Below, one piece after another: positions 1 to 7,632 of a stretch of DNA of 21,534 bases. Origin of the DNA: a virus; IMG/VR virus record IMGVR_UViG_3300048006_000036, positions 1-21,534 of that record, one strand, 5' to 3'. Positions within the stretch are counted from its first letter, which is position 1. Each line of letters opens with the position of its first letter. The notes beneath the pieces were generated by a model. That model was not told the DNA's origin. It did not search any database and was given only the letters and a program-made list of their open reading frames with translations. The translations under genes and the position numbers were made by a program.

Positions 1-743
1 GCAGAGTTCTTAATGTGCTTACCAAATTCAAAGTCAGATGCAATGTAGTGATAAGCAGAGATGTAATTAGGGACTCCGTAATAAGGGTTCCCGCTATAAG
101 GGTTAGCGATATATAGTATAGCCTCTTTAGAAGATTTTTCAAATTTACTGAAAGCCTTGATTCTTCTTGGTTCATTATGCTGTACTGAGTTTGCTCCGTA
201 TCCGAATGTTCTTCTTACAATGTAATGTGTTACCTCGCCTTGTGCATTTGGTTCCGCTGCACGAACGCCTTTAGGGTCTAGAGATTTGAACTCTAAGATT
301 TTGCTACGACCTGTGTTCCAACGAACATAAAATGCAGCAGCACCCTTGTGTTCATATTGGAATGCAGCGTGTGTAATCACATCGTACATACCTTGGTTGT
401 TCCCTGCACAATTGTTTAGGAATACCTTTAGTTCTTGTTTAGCCTTCTTAGTACCTAGGAAGTCATCGCTGTAATTGATGTCGTTACCTGCAATCATCTT
501 AGCCTTTTTCGTAAGGATTCCTGAGTGTACAGGAGATTGGCGCAACATACGCTCTAAGATTACAGGGAAGTCATCATTGACCCCGAACTTGATATAGTCA
601 CCCTCAGTAGTGTGACCTAATTTGTAGCGACCATTAAGGTCTATAATAGCGTTTTCTAATTCGTTCGCAGAAACACTCTGCTCAGTAGCCTGAACAAAGG
701 TTTTAGATGCAAAGAAATCTACTATGTTATTTACTAGTCCCAT
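1..743 (-). CDS. Phage portal protein, N-terminal part (gene runs off the left edge)
   Basis: The minus-strand frame opens with ATG at 743-741 and stays open to base 1, giving 247 codons plus two bases; the C-terminus lies outside the window. It begins MGLVNNIVDFFASKTF. Residues around 60-85 read as FPVILERMLRQSPVHSGIL followed by KKAKMIAGNDINY, the pattern of portal proteins in which the inner shell is seeded by residues that bind a resting set of helices. Later segments (AAAFYVRWNTGRSK, and NPYSGNPYYGVPNYISA near the edge) also fit HK97-type portals of Bacteroidota phages. The portal would form the dodecameric DNA gate at the capsid vertex and dock terminase. The start lies 16 bases after the stop of the 600-residue gene, behind a TTGTAAATT element. 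Its position after the fibre genes is odd. The family call rests on recalled family patterns, not on a search. Confidence 0.72.
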   Translation of the reverse strand, partial: MGLVNNIVDFFASKTFVQATEQSVSANELENAIIDLNGRYKLGHTTEGDYIKFGVNDDFPVILERMLRQSPVHSGILTKKAKMIAGNDINYSDDFLGTKKAKQELKVFLNNCAGNNQGMYDVITHAAFQYEHKGAAAFYVRWNTGRSKILEFKSLDPKGVRAAEPNAQGEVTHYIVRRTFGYGANSVQHNEPRRIKAFSKFEKSSKEAILYIANPYSGNPYYGVPNYISAYHYIASDFEFGKHIKNS

Positions 744-749
744 TAATAT

Positions 750-758
750 AATTTACAA
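750..758 (-). promoter_or_regulatory. TTGTAAATT element ahead of the portal gene
   Basis: The nonamer TTGTAAATT on the minus strand begins two bases after the TAA of the 600-residue gene and ends six bases before the portal ATG. The spacing would suit a ribosome-binding or leader element, but the sequence is not Shine-Dalgarno-like. It is one of six identical copies in the window, all in intergenic gaps and on the coding strand. Function is unknown. Confidence 0.4.
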
Positions 759-759
759 G

Positions 760-2562
760 TTAAGCCTCAAAATAAAACTCAGGAGAATTAGCAGAGCCAT
801 TGTCTACATCGTAGTAGTATATGTTATTTGTTCCTATTTCTTTAAATCCAAACCAAACAACTATATTGTCAAGAGTTTTAGTTGTGTCTTCCTGTGCAAA
901 AGATACTCTTGCATAAGGGTTGCTACCATTCTGATAATTGTTGTAATAGTAAATAGTACCTGTAGCACCTACATTAAAGAATAAAGACTTATTTTCAACC
1001 TCTATAACTGTTCCATCAGTATAGGTTTCTCTTGTTAGAACCTTAACATATCCTGTAGCCCCTGCACCTTGCTCATCAAAATAGTTTGCTGTTGGACTTG
1101 CTACTTCTCCTCCTGAGAATGTACTTGTAGCAGGGTCAAAGACGCTTGGTATTCCTGCAAAACCAATGTACAATTCGTATACACCATATAATGAATTGTA
1201 AGTCACTTTATTTGTTGGGTCGTTAGGTCTACTTAACACAACAGGAACTTCTGACTCAATATCATAGTTATTGCTGTTCAATGTTATTGTATGCTCTGAG
1301 CGGTGTCTTAGAGTAAATACTCTATTTATACTCGCATCAGTTTGATAGTAACTTAAAGAGCCATCAGGTGATGTCCACAAAGATACATCTTCACTTATTG
1401 TTTGTCCATTTACCACCCAAGAACAAACAACATTTACCACTGAGTGACTAAACGCAGAATCATCTAAAGTCTTAAACGGATAAGCGTTTTTAATTTCAGT
1501 CATTTGACCAATAGGAGCGGTAAAAGATTCCGAAACAATATTTTGGGTAAATGATTCACTAAAAGTTGAGTAATTAACAAAACTCTTATGTGTGTCAACG
1601 GACAGCAATTCCATTGTACATTGAGTGTTCTCGTTTACATAAGCGTATAAGTTCGGAGAACCTGTTAATGTGTCATTGTATAAGTCTATTCTTGCAGTTG
1701 TGTCAGTTTCAGTAGACCTGTAAGCAGTTGCATTTGTAAGGCTATCAGCCATATACAAATCAATGCTTGGAGGCATTAAGACATCAAAGTTAAATGTACT
1801 ATATGTTGTTCCGCTACGAGTAACTACAACTTCAGTATTCCAAACATCACCAAAATTCAATCCCCTTGTAGAAAGGTTTTGTATAGTAGAACTCCTTGAG
1901 TTTGTAGATGATAGAGTTCCGTGTGTTTTTACTACCGTGAATGTATTGTTGTCAGAGTCCGTAAATGTAATATTTAAACTATAATCTTTACCATTTACTT
2001 GCGGTATATCTTGTATCGTAAAAGACACCAAGTCTTGCTCAACATCTACGATATAGTACGAAGAAGATGAACCCGCGGAAGTACCATCGTTAAATACAAC
2101 TCCTATATCCCCCCAAGGAAGAGAGCCTCCACCGCTACTAGTGCCTCCACTATTACCACCGCCACTCGTAGTGCCTCCTTCTTCAGGAGTTACAGCATCA
2201 GTATTCTCAACGGCAACACTACCTGTTACATCTCCCGAAAGAACTACGCTGTCACCGTATATATCAGTTCCGTGGGTGTTGTATTGGTAACTTTGAACCT
2301 CACACAGGTATGTGGTTGAACCACCTGCGTTTGTAACGGTCATATAGTATTCACCACCTTCAATAGTGTTAGATACTAGGTCTAGATTTAAAACAATAAA
2401 GTCGGAGCAGACCGCTAGTCCTAACTCATCCTGAAGTTCAAACAAGGTGAGGACAGTACCCCCTACAACTTTTTCAAAAGTAACATCAAATGAGTTTATC
2501 GTATAACTAATATTTCTAATAAAAGAAATAGAGTTTACTGACCCCGACTTTAATCTCTTCAT
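760..2562 (-). CDS. Large surface or tail-tip structural protein with glycine/serine hinge
   Basis: This 600-residue protein is not assigned to a named family. Residues 1-120 form a compact beta-rich region with the phrase FIVLNLDLVSNTIEGGEYYM, a style I associate with N-terminal domains of Bacteroidota phage structural proteins. Residues about 127-147 are a low-complexity Gly/Ser/Thr linker. The remaining 450 residues are rich in Ser, Thr, Asn, Tyr and Val with alternating beta pattern, as in stacked Ig-like or other beta-sandwich surface domains. There is no signal peptide or membrane segment. Its ATG overlaps the stop of the upstream 79-residue gene by one base (TAATG), so translation is probably coupled. 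The place between fibre genes and portal suggests a receptor-contacting or head-surface protein; that is inference. Confidence 0.6.
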   Translation of the reverse strand: MKRLKSGSVNSISFIRNISYTINSFDVTFEKVVGGTVLTLFELQDELGLAVCSDFIVLNLDLVSNTIEGGEYYMTVTNAGGSTTYLCEVQSYQYNTHGTDIYGDSVVLSGDVTGSVAVENTDAVTPEEGGTTSGGGNSGGTSSGGGSLPWGDIGVVFNDGTSAGSSSSYYIVDVEQDLVSFTIQDIPQVNGKDYSLNITFTDSDNNTFTVVKTHGTLSSTNSRSSTIQNLSTRGLNFGDVWNTEVVVTRSGTTYSTFNFDVLMPPSIDLYMADSLTNATAYRSTETDTTARIDLYNDTLTGSPNLYAYVNENTQCTMELLSVDTHKSFVNYSTFSESFTQNIVSESFTAPIGQMTEIKNAYPFKTLDDSAFSHSVVNVVCSWVVNGQTISEDVSLWTSPDGSLSYYQTDASINRVFTLRHRSEHTITLNSNNYDIESEVPVVLSRPNDPTNKVTYNSLYGVYELYIGFAGIPSVFDPATSTFSGGEVASPTANYFDEQGAGATGYVKVLTRETYTDGTVIEVENKSLFFNVGATGTIYYYNNYQNGSNPYARVSFAQEDTTKTLDNIVVWFGFKEIGTNNIYYYDVDNGSANSPEFYFEA

Positions 2563-2801
2563 TATTCTTCTTTAATGACTTCGTATTCGCCTGTACTTAA
2601 ATTTACATTGATGTCACCATATGACTCTTTAAGTGCTTCACGAGACTTGTCTAGTTCCTTGTTTACAGCCTCATACTGAAGCAGTAAATTTGTTTTTTCT
2701 AACTCTAGACCTCCAATAGAGGTCTTAATGTCAGTCATAAGTTTTACTACTTCCTGTAGGGTAGCCAACTCGCTTTCGTTAATTTTCTTTTTTTTCGCCA
2801 T
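2562..2801 (-). CDS. Small coiled-coil protein
   Basis: The 79-residue protein starts MAKKKKINESELATLQ and has heptad-spaced Leu/Ile/Val from about residue 12 to 60 (ELATLQEVVKLMTDI, then LELEKTNLLLQYEAVNKEL), which predicts one long coiled coil; the C-terminus is acidic. Codons 3-6 include a run of eight A bases. Similar short coiled-coil proteins are frequent among structural genes of Bacteroidota phages, without a settled role. It is preceded by a 66-base AT-only-like gap and ends in a TAATG overlap with the 600-residue surface protein, so it may act as its partner or oligomerisation factor. Function is not known. Confidence 0.6.
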   Translation of the reverse strand: MAKKKKINESELATLQEVVKLMTDIKTSIGGLELEKTNLLLQYEAVNKELDKSREALKESYGDINVNLSTGEYEVIKEE

Positions 2802-2867
2802 ATTATTATAATAATTTTATATATTACTAATATAGTATAATATTATTATAATATACTTATGTTGTTA
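2802..2867 (-). promoter_or_regulatory. Extremely AT-rich gap with 13-bp direct repeat; possible promoter region
   Basis: The gap between the 62- and 79-residue genes is almost pure A and T. TATTATTATAATA occurs twice on the plus strand (2801-2813 and 2841-2853), 40 bases apart, and ATTATTATAATAAT at 2802-2815 is a perfect palindrome. Several TATAAT-like strings occur on the minus strand. It lacks the TTGTAAATT element and a GC-rich hairpin. A promoter for the last genes (coiled coil, surface protein, portal) or a protein-binding site is plausible but not shown. Confidence 0.3.
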
Positions 2868-3056
2868 CTAACTTTTAATAACTCGGCTGAAGATTCGGTA
2901 TATACCTTCAGGCAATGTATCAATGTGAGCATACGCATCTTCCTGAGAAGAAAATGACTCGTGGTCATTTTCCTCTAAGTATAGTTCCCAAGCACCATCG
3001 TTCATTAAGACAGTACCATCTGCAATATTTTCTATGTAGTAGTTAGTTGTTACCAT
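2868..3056 (-). CDS. Small hypothetical protein after the collagen-like fibre gene
   Basis: The 62-residue product begins [20 protein letters not shown] and contains GAWELYLEENDHESFSSQED and a short basic end. It looks like a small alpha/beta domain, with no signal peptide or membrane segment, and I do not recognise the family. Its ATG shares one base with the TAA of the collagen-like fibre gene (TAATG at 3058-3054), which supports it being real and translationally coupled to the fibre. A role as fibre chaperone or accessory would fit the location but has no direct support. Confidence 0.5.
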   Translation of the reverse strand: MVTTNYYIENIADGTVLMNDGAWELYLEENDHESFSSQEDAYAHIDTLPEGIYRIFSRVIKS

Positions 3057-4777
3057 TATACAATTCTTGTGATTGTGATTGCTCCGCCATCACCATTAGT
3101 AGATGTTACTCCGTGGTTTGCAGCACCTGCGTGTAAGAAAGTTTCAAAGAATAAAACATCTCCCACAGCAACTGTAACAGCAAATGTACTTGCAGTAGTA
3201 CTCTTGTGTCCGTATGTGTTGTATCTGAAGTACTGAAGGTTTGTGCCACCCTGAATAGTAGAACCATTTAGTTTAGCAGAAGCACCGAATGTGCTTCGGT
3301 TAGCATAGTACGACTGCCAATTTATGTTCCAAGATATGAGGTATGTACCTGCTTGGTTAAATGTAATTTCTGATTCACCCGCAAAAGAAGTAGATGTAGA
3401 GCCGTTAATTTCTTGACCCCCTAAAACAATAGGCTGTCTATTTGCCTCATAAACTACACCTGTTTGGAATAGGTATTTGTCAGGCCCATACATACTTCCG
3501 TTTGCCCCTGCAGGACCCTGTGGCCCCTGTGGCCCCGAACTTCCGCTCGGCCCCTGCGGCCCTGTAGCCCCAGCACTTCCTGCGGGCCCCTGCGGCCCGA
3601 TTGAACCCGTATCCCCCGTGTCTCCCTTGGCCCCATTGGCCCCTGCGGGACCCTGTGGACCGACACTCCCGTTGCTACCTGCAGGACCTTGCGGTCCAAT
3701 AAACTCAGGGTAGTTGTCAGGTGTGAACTCTTCAGGTCTTACATAACCTGCGGCAGCGTGGTTGCCCCAACCATATGCAGTTTGTCCATTGTTTATTTTA
3801 GACTGATTGTCGTGCGCCCAATTAGAAGATATAGATGTGGTAGTCGCTCCGTTTACGGGAGTGTCGTGAATAGGACGCCAAGTGTTTGTATTCGCATCAG
3901 ATGTTGTTACACTAAATGTAGTGTTATCTGAACGAGTAAATGTGATAGTATCATTTGATACCGTTGCTGATTTAATTGGATTAACTGAAGCATCTAATTT
4001 TGCATCAATAGCAGGAAGTACCTCTTCATTGATACGAGTATCAACAGCACCTACGGCAGTATTAACTTCTGCATCGGTTGCATAGGTAGATGGGATAGAA
4101 GTTAAGTAACCCGCACTTGCGTGATTACCCCATCCGTATGCAGTCTTAAAGTTTTGGATATTGGTTTTGGTCATTGCCTCACCATCCAATGTAAGTTGGT
4201 CACCTCTTAGGTATGCAGTTTTTCTTGTAGACCATCCGCCTGACCAATTCCCTGTGTGGGAATTAATCTCAAGCCCTTGTTCTGCATTTAAGTAGATGTA
4301 TTCGTTAGTTTGTCCTGTAGCGTAAGAATGAGACTCACCTGCACTAAGGACTAGTTGCTGACCATTACCTTTGATGTAAGCGTTAATGGTCAAAGCACCT
4401 GTTAGTGTACCTCCGCTTAGTGGTAGGTAAGAGTGTGTGTGTGATGGTAGGCTTGTAAGGTATCCCGCTTCAGCGTGGTTACCCCATTCAAAAGCCTGTA
4501 CACCTTTTGCTGTATCGGCAGCGGTACCGTATGATGATGATAGATTAGGGATTCTTGCAGCGTTAAGAGTCCCTGAAGTTATTTTACTTGCGCTAAGATT
4601 CGGGATGCGAGAAGTGCTAAACGAACCGCTATTCACTTTACCTGCATCAAGGTTTGGCATCCGTGAAGCGTTAATCGTACCGCTTGTAATTTTTGAAGCA
4701 TCTAAATTTGGAACATCAGATGCAGCGATATTCATTGAACCTTCTACATCAACCCCATTAAGAATCTTGATAGCCAT
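3056..4777 (-). CDS. Tail fibre-like protein with 18-residue repeats, collagen-like stalk and C1q/TNF-like tip
   Basis: The 573-residue protein has a clear modular plan. After [14 protein letters not shown] come three exact-length 18-residue repeats from residue 23, each starting PNL and containing a K-(I/V)-x-SG core, with a fourth start at residue 77. The motif WGNHAxAGY appears three times (near residues 98, 215 and 336). Residues 361-429 are 23 uninterrupted Gly-X-Y triplets, often GPQGPAG. Residues about 430-573 are beta-rich (for example [20 protein letters not shown]) and resemble the C1q/TNF-like jelly rolls that cap phage collagen-like fibres as trimers. It is probably a trimeric receptor-binding or decorating fibre. 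It begins after a strong terminator and ends in a TAATG overlap with the next gene. Confidence 0.78.
   Translation of the reverse strand: MAIKILNGVDVEGSMNIAASDVPNLDASKITSGTINASRMPNLDAGKVNSGSFSTSRIPNLSASKITSGTLNAARIPNLSSSYGTAADTAKGVQAFEWGNHAEAGYLTSLPSHTHSYLPLSGGTLTGALTINAYIKGNGQQLVLSAGESHSYATGQTNEYIYLNAEQGLEINSHTGNWSGGWSTRKTAYLRGDQLTLDGEAMTKTNIQNFKTAYGWGNHASAGYLTSIPSTYATDAEVNTAVGAVDTRINEEVLPAIDAKLDASVNPIKSATVSNDTITFTRSDNTTFSVTTSDANTNTWRPIHDTPVNGATTTSISSNWAHDNQSKINNGQTAYGWGNHAAAGYVRPEEFTPDNYPEFIGPQGPAGSNGSVGPQGPAGANGAKGDTGDTGSIGPQGPAGSAGATGPQGPSGSSGPQGPQGPAGANGSMYGPDKYLFQTGVVYEANRQPIVLGGQEINGSTSTSFAGESEITFNQAGTYLISWNINWQSYYANRSTFGASAKLNGSTIQGGTNLQYFRYNTYGHKSTTASTFAVTVAVGDVLFFETFLHAGAANHGVTSTNGDGGAITITRIV
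3491..3697 (-). repeat. Collagen-like Gly-X-Y coding tract (23 triplets)
   Basis: Residues 361-429 of the fibre are encoded by a locally GC-rich stretch full of GGNCCN codons, in contrast to the AT-rich surroundings. [12 protein letters not shown] and GDT triplets recur. Repeat-length change by slippage or recombination is likely over evolutionary time. Confidence 0.9.
4550..4711 (-). repeat. Three 18-residue tandem repeats in the fibre N-terminal region
   Basis: Repeat units begin at residues 23, 41 and 59 of the 573-residue fibre, with a partial fourth unit at 77. The common pattern is PNL-(D/S)-A-(S/G)-K-(I/V)-x-SG-x-(I/F/L)-x-(A/T)-(S/A)-R-(M/I). The exact period suggests a regular shaft segment, for example a short beta-helix. 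Confidence 0.85.
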
Positions 4778-4793
4778 AAAACACTTTTTGATT

Positions 4794-4824
4794 AAAAAAG
4801 AGGGAGGGAAACCCCTCCCCCTCT
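4794..4824 (-). terminator. Intrinsic terminator between the two fibre genes
   Basis: On the minus strand AGAGGGGGAGGG (4824-4813) pairs with CCCTCCCTCT (4808-4799), giving about ten pairs with a two-base bulge and a four-base loop, followed by a run of T (4799-4794). It lies 17 bases after the 391-residue gene and would insulate the collagen-like fibre gene from it. Confidence 0.85.
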
Positions 4825-4830
4825 ATTAAG

Positions 4831-4839
4831 AATTTACAA
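4831..4839 (-). promoter_or_regulatory. TTGTAAATT element after the 391-residue fibre gene
   Basis: The nonamer starts one base after the TAA stop of the 391-residue gene and sits just before the terminator hairpin. It is 53 bases ahead of the next ATG, so it cannot be a ribosome-binding site for that gene. It is one of six identical intergenic copies. Confidence 0.4.
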
Positions 4840-4840
4840 A

Positions 4841-6016
4841 TTATGCAGCACCAACAGCAGCACACATATAGTCTACGCCATTTTCTAAGAAGGCAAATGC
4901 TACGCCACTACCATCTTGAGTGATGTCAGTAAGAACAACTCCACCTGTGTTCAAATCATAAATTTGAATGTTAGCGAAACTGTTTATTCCTGAAGCAGTC
5001 AAATCAATCGGAGTGTTTGCACCCGAACCTGTAACCCCTACCTGTGCAAATACAGGAATAGTTGGTTTATTAGTCAGGTTATTGTAGTTGCGGTAGTAAG
5101 CCGAAGACTGACCATCTAACAAGTCTGCATCAAGACCTGAACCTGCACCATCAACTGTTTTGATTTTAGCAAGAACATCAGCAGCGGTGTACGCAGATGT
5201 GTTCAACTTGTTACCCAATGCAGTAGTGATTGTCGTAGCGAAGTTAGGGTCATCATTCAACGCAGCAGCAAGTTCGTTTAATGTGTCTAATGCAGCAGGA
5301 GCAGAAGATATAACACCTGCAACAGCGGTATCCACATACGAAGTAGAAGCAAGTCCTTGAAGGTCAGTTAAGTTTGCTTTTGCATCAAGGATTTCAGGAA
5401 GTTCGTTAACCTCCGAAATGTCGTGAGTGTGAGCAGAAGGAGCAAAAGTACTTGGGATTCCTGTCAATGAAGAGTATGCTCCATTGAAGTTAGAAGTACC
5501 TGCACCGATTGCTGTGCGAACCTCAGCAGCAGTAATACCTGAAGCCAAAGAAGGAACAGTTCCGTTAGACTCAATAGCAGGTCGTGCGGTTGCAGTTGCA
5601 CCCCCTTCAATACTGTTTAATTTGTCAAGTGATTCTTGAGTAAAGTTAATCTGAGTAAGACCACCATCACCAATGCTGTAAGTAGTATCAGTAAATAAAG
5701 CGTTAGCAGGTACATTAGTCAATACCTGAGAGTCATCAACCTTACCATTCAACGCAGTTTGCAAACCTGATACCTTGCTAATAGCAATGCTACCAACGCT
5801 GATTTCACCATTACTTTCGGTAATTGTAGAACCATCAGCAGTAAGACCAACACGAACGAAATCACTTCCGTTGTGTACATACACGGCATTCGCCTGTGTA
5901 TTGAAGTAAATGCGACCACCCGATGCGCCTGTTGGGTTGGTTGCTAAGTTTTGGAGTGAGAAATTTTGTACTTCATTCCCACCCAAATCTAAATCAACTA
6001 GATATTTTAAAGCCAT
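4841..6016 (-). CDS. Tail fibre-like structural protein
   Basis: The 391-residue protein opens MALKYLVDLDLGGNEVQNFS, followed by GGRIYFNTQANAVYVHNGSDF (residues about 33-53), a start I associate with Bacteroidota phage fibres. The middle has features typical of fibre shafts: AYSSLTGIPSTFAPSAHTH near residue 180 and GSGLDADLLDGQSSAYYRN near 292-310. The composition is rich in Ala, Thr, Asn, Gly and Ser with no hydrophobic segment. The last 70 residues form a small beta-rich domain. It probably builds a tail or head fibre. The leader ahead of its ATG is A-rich without a Shine-Dalgarno sequence. A strong terminator follows, so it is likely the end of one transcript. Confidence 0.75.
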   Translation of the reverse strand: MALKYLVDLDLGGNEVQNFSLQNLATNPTGASGGRIYFNTQANAVYVHNGSDFVRVGLTADGSTITESNGEISVGSIAISKVSGLQTALNGKVDDSQVLTNVPANALFTDTTYSIGDGGLTQINFTQESLDKLNSIEGGATATARPAIESNGTVPSLASGITAAEVRTAIGAGTSNFNGAYSSLTGIPSTFAPSAHTHDISEVNELPEILDAKANLTDLQGLASTSYVDTAVAGVISSAPAALDTLNELAAALNDDPNFATTITTALGNKLNTSAYTAADVLAKIKTVDGAGSGLDADLLDGQSSAYYRNYNNLTNKPTIPVFAQVGVTGSGANTPIDLTASGINSFANIQIYDLNTGGVVLTDITQDGSGVAFAFLENGVDYMCAAVGAA

Positions 6017-6034
6017 TTTAGTTTTTGTTTATTT

Positions 6035-6391
6035 TTAATTAAGAAAAGCCTTTCCCTTAAAAGGGTATTTAAATCTGACAATTAGTCTATCATTGTCTAA
6101 ATACTCAACTTCGCCAACCACCTGAGTATTTGCAGAATCAACTGCAGTTACCGAAGGATTTTTGCCTAAGTTGTGTTCTATAATCCATTCGGGTTCTGCA
6201 ACAGGTTGCACGAATGTGAATGATTTTAGGGATTCTCCATTGACTCTAACATCAGTAGCGGATACCGATAAAGGTAATGCGTTACCGTTACCATCGCTAA
6301 GTTGTACTTCGCCTGATACTTCTTGATTGTCAATAGTCTTTATCAGCCCTTTGTAGGTATCCTTTGGTTTATTTCCTGTAAGTGTAGCCAT
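6035..6391 (-). CDS. Small structural protein with fibre-type C-terminal domain
   Basis: The 118-residue protein starts MATLTGNKPKDTYKGLIKT. Residues about 65-118 (EPEWIIEHNLGKNPSVTAVD, then VVGEVEYLDNDRLIVRFKY and GKAFLN) match a short beta domain I know from phage fibre and decoration proteins, where the pattern W-x-I-x-HNLG-x-x-PSV-x-x-VDS ends in G-x-A-(Y/F)-LN. The N-terminal half (GLIKTIDNQEVSGEVQLSDG) may be an anchoring domain. It is coupled to the upstream 48-residue gene by TAATG and lies 18 bases before the first fibre gene, so a role as fibre base or virion decoration is likely but not proven. Confidence 0.65.
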   Translation of the reverse strand: MATLTGNKPKDTYKGLIKTIDNQEVSGEVQLSDGNGNALPLSVSATDVRVNGESLKSFTFVQPVAEPEWIIEHNLGKNPSVTAVDSANTQVVGEVEYLDNDRLIVRFKYPFKGKAFLN

Positions 6392-6537
6392 TATTCAGTC
6401 TCCCAAGTGTCGTTAATCATTTCCCATCTTATATTGATACTATTCCAATAAGCCGTATCAAACTCATAACTTTGCCCTATAGCAACAGCAGATGTTACAG
6501 GAGCAGCCTGTATTGATATGCCTAGTGATAATATCAT
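6391..6537 (-). CDS. Very small protein with tryptophan-heptad C-terminus
   Basis: I start this gene at the ATG at 6537, which shares one base with the TAA of the upstream gene; the longer reading from 6573 would begin inside that gene. The 48-residue product starts MILSLGISIQAAPVTSAVAI, a moderately hydrophobic stretch, and ends with tryptophans at residues 31, 38 and 45 spaced exactly seven apart (WNSINIR, WEMINDT, WETE). The same heptad pattern ends the 84-residue protein two genes upstream. No known family is recognised. The stop overlaps the next ATG (TAATG). A shared docking or assembly tail is the simplest idea. Confidence 0.55.
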   Translation of the reverse strand: MILSLGISIQAAPVTSAVAIGQSYEFDTAYWNSINIRWEMINDTWETE

Positions 6538-6800
6538 TATCCAATGTAAGCCAAAACCACACCTTGGTAGCAAGATACCTCGCTGAACTTCCCGAACACG
6601 GTACTCCCTGTAGCCAATACTTGACCTGTCAAAGAGTCACCTACTAGAGAAGTAGCGTTGATACTAGCCTCCTGCAGACATACAATAATGCGGTAAGTCT
6701 CCCCTTGAGGTGTAGTTTCGTTAGCACCTAGTCTACGGAAGCCAAAGTCACCCATTGATGCTTGGTAGTAGTTTCTATCTTTTGTTATATTGTTCTCCAT
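6537..6800 (-). CDS. Small hypothetical virion-region protein
   Basis: I choose the ATG at 6800 because it shares one base with the TAA of the upstream gene, like the other junctions. A longer reading would need the TTG codon at 6812. The 87-residue product starts MENNITKDRNYYQASMGDFG and continues with GETYRIIVCLQEASINATSL and LTGQVLATGSTVFGKFSEVS, a beta-rich pattern without a signal or membrane segment. Its size and place after the tube genes would suit a decoration or fibre-base protein. The family is not recognised. Confidence 0.55.
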   Translation of the reverse strand: MENNITKDRNYYQASMGDFGFRRLGANETTPQGETYRIIVCLQEASINATSLVGDSLTGQVLATGSTVFGKFSEVSCYQGVVLAYIG

Positions 6801-7054
6801 TATATATTCCAATAATCGTTAATGGTTTCCCATTGCATATTAATTAATTCCCAATTTACCTGCCACCCACTTGATTGCTCAATAATAACATTTGAGTAGT
6901 ATCCTGTTGGTCCTGTGAGGTAGTCCAATTTTCCAATGCTTTCTTGGACTGCATCTGCATTGTACCCAATAGGACTAGAAGGGATGTAATCAAGAAAACC
7001 CTTGTCATATTGAGTAGCATCACTACTATATCCTTGCGTGAAAATTGCATACAT
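6800..7054 (-). CDS. Small protein with tryptophan-heptad C-terminus
   Basis: The 84-residue product starts MYAIFTQGYSSDATQYDKGF. Residues 24-60 include NADAVQESIGKLDYLTGPTG, a phrase I know from the N-termini of phage structural proteins. Its end carries tryptophans at residues 64, 68, 75 and 82; the last three are seven residues apart in the pattern WELINMQ WETINDY WN. The 48-residue protein nearby ends the same way, with similar nucleotides, so a duplicated module is likely. Both ends are TAATG overlaps, which supports the frame against competing overlapping frames. Function is unknown. Confidence 0.6.
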   Translation of the reverse strand: MYAIFTQGYSSDATQYDKGFLDYIPSSPIGYNADAVQESIGKLDYLTGPTGYYSNVIIEQSSGWQVNWELINMQWETINDYWNI

Positions 7055-7569
7055 TATGGTAGTTGTATTACTCCTTCATCTTCAATGGCCAACGAAGCAA
7101 TCCAACTCTGAGTGTTTAGTTCCACATCTATATATGAAAGTTCACCTCTCGTTGTCCCGCTAGTAGCCGTAAAATTCATATCAAGACCATCCATCCATCC
7201 GCTAAGAGTTACCGTTCCATTGTTGTGATATAACAAACAAACGATGTCCCCTCTTCTAGACATATAGTCTACTTTATTCATCTTTCTATCAATGATAGGC
7301 AGTCTAACAACGATGTTTGTATTGATAACACCTAGACCATTATTAGTGGTCTTAGACTCGTTAAAGGATGTTCTAGAGTCTTTAGGGTTATGTTCAAACA
7401 CAACTGAGTCTCGCAACTCTAGTTGAGTAATTAGTGTCTCATCAACAGGGTCAAGTGCGATAGACAAGCCTCTTTGCAATCCTAGAACAACACGCTTAAT
7501 TCCACCTGCATTACTTTTGTTGCAGTTAATATCAATGTCTTCTAGGAAAATACTACAATTGAAACTCAT
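7054..7569 (-). CDS. Second tail-tube-like protein (paralogue of the upstream gene)
   Basis: The 171-residue protein aligns along its length with the 180-residue product just upstream. Both begin with M-x-C-x-I-x-L-x-D and a second Cys, then GG(I/L)K(K/R)V-x-(L/I)G. Both carry F-x-E-(S/T)-KT in the middle, and SGWMDGLDMNF here matches VGWEYGLYAST there, near the C-terminal third. This is a beta-rich fold of the size of phage tail tube proteins. Sequence identity is low overall, so the copies have diverged. It may be a distal tube protein, an adaptor or a minor tube component. It has its own leader after a strong terminator, so it may be made in different amounts from its paralogue. Confidence 0.62.
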   Translation of the reverse strand: MSFNCSIFLEDIDINCNKSNAGGIKRVVLGLQRGLSIALDPVDETLITQLELRDSVVFEHNPKDSRTSFNESKTTNNGLGVINTNIVVRLPIIDRKMNKVDYMSRRGDIVCLLYHNNGTVTLSGWMDGLDMNFTATSGTTRGELSYIDVELNTQSWIASLAIEDEGVIQLP

Positions 7570-7581
7570 AATCTATCAAAT

Positions 7582-7611
7582 AAAAAGGGGCGGGGCAATA
7601 CCCCACCCCTT
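7582..7611 (-). terminator. Intrinsic terminator between the two tube-like genes
   Basis: On the minus strand AAGGGGTGGGG (7611-7601) pairs with CCCCGCCCCTT (7595 and below), eleven positions with one G-T pair and a five-base loop, followed by a T run. It lies directly after the first tube gene and 12 bases before the ATG of the second. Confidence 0.87.
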
Positions 7612-7616
7612 GTATT

Positions 7617-7625
7617 AATTTACAA
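7617..7625 (-). promoter_or_regulatory. TTGTAAATT element after the first tube gene
   Basis: The nonamer starts seven bases after the TAA stop of the 180-residue gene and ends a few bases before the terminator stem. One of six identical intergenic copies on the coding strand; function unknown. Confidence 0.4.
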
Positions 7626-7632
7626 GAATTGC

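Noticed and set aside
2785-2800. Run of eight A in the coiled-coil gene as a programmed slippage site
   Set aside because: The run encodes the lysines of a basic start, and no shifted frame gives a sensible product.
3477-3713. Plus-strand open frame rich in Pro, Cys and Gly (PCGP repeats)
   Set aside because: It is the antisense shadow of the collagen-like Gly-X-Y tract; its composition follows from the repeated codons.
4437-4829. Plus-strand open frame of 130 codons
   Set aside because: It is antisense to the repeat-rich fibre N-terminus and runs through the terminator; no start context or neighbours support it.
6856-7050. Alternative minus-strand frame of 64 codons inside the 84-residue gene
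   Set aside because: It overlaps fully, breaks the TAATG chain at both ends and lacks the tryptophan-heptad ending shared with the neighbouring gene.
3056-7054. Diversity-generating retroelement acting on fibre genes
   Set aside because: No reverse transcriptase and no template-like imperfect repeat were seen in the window.
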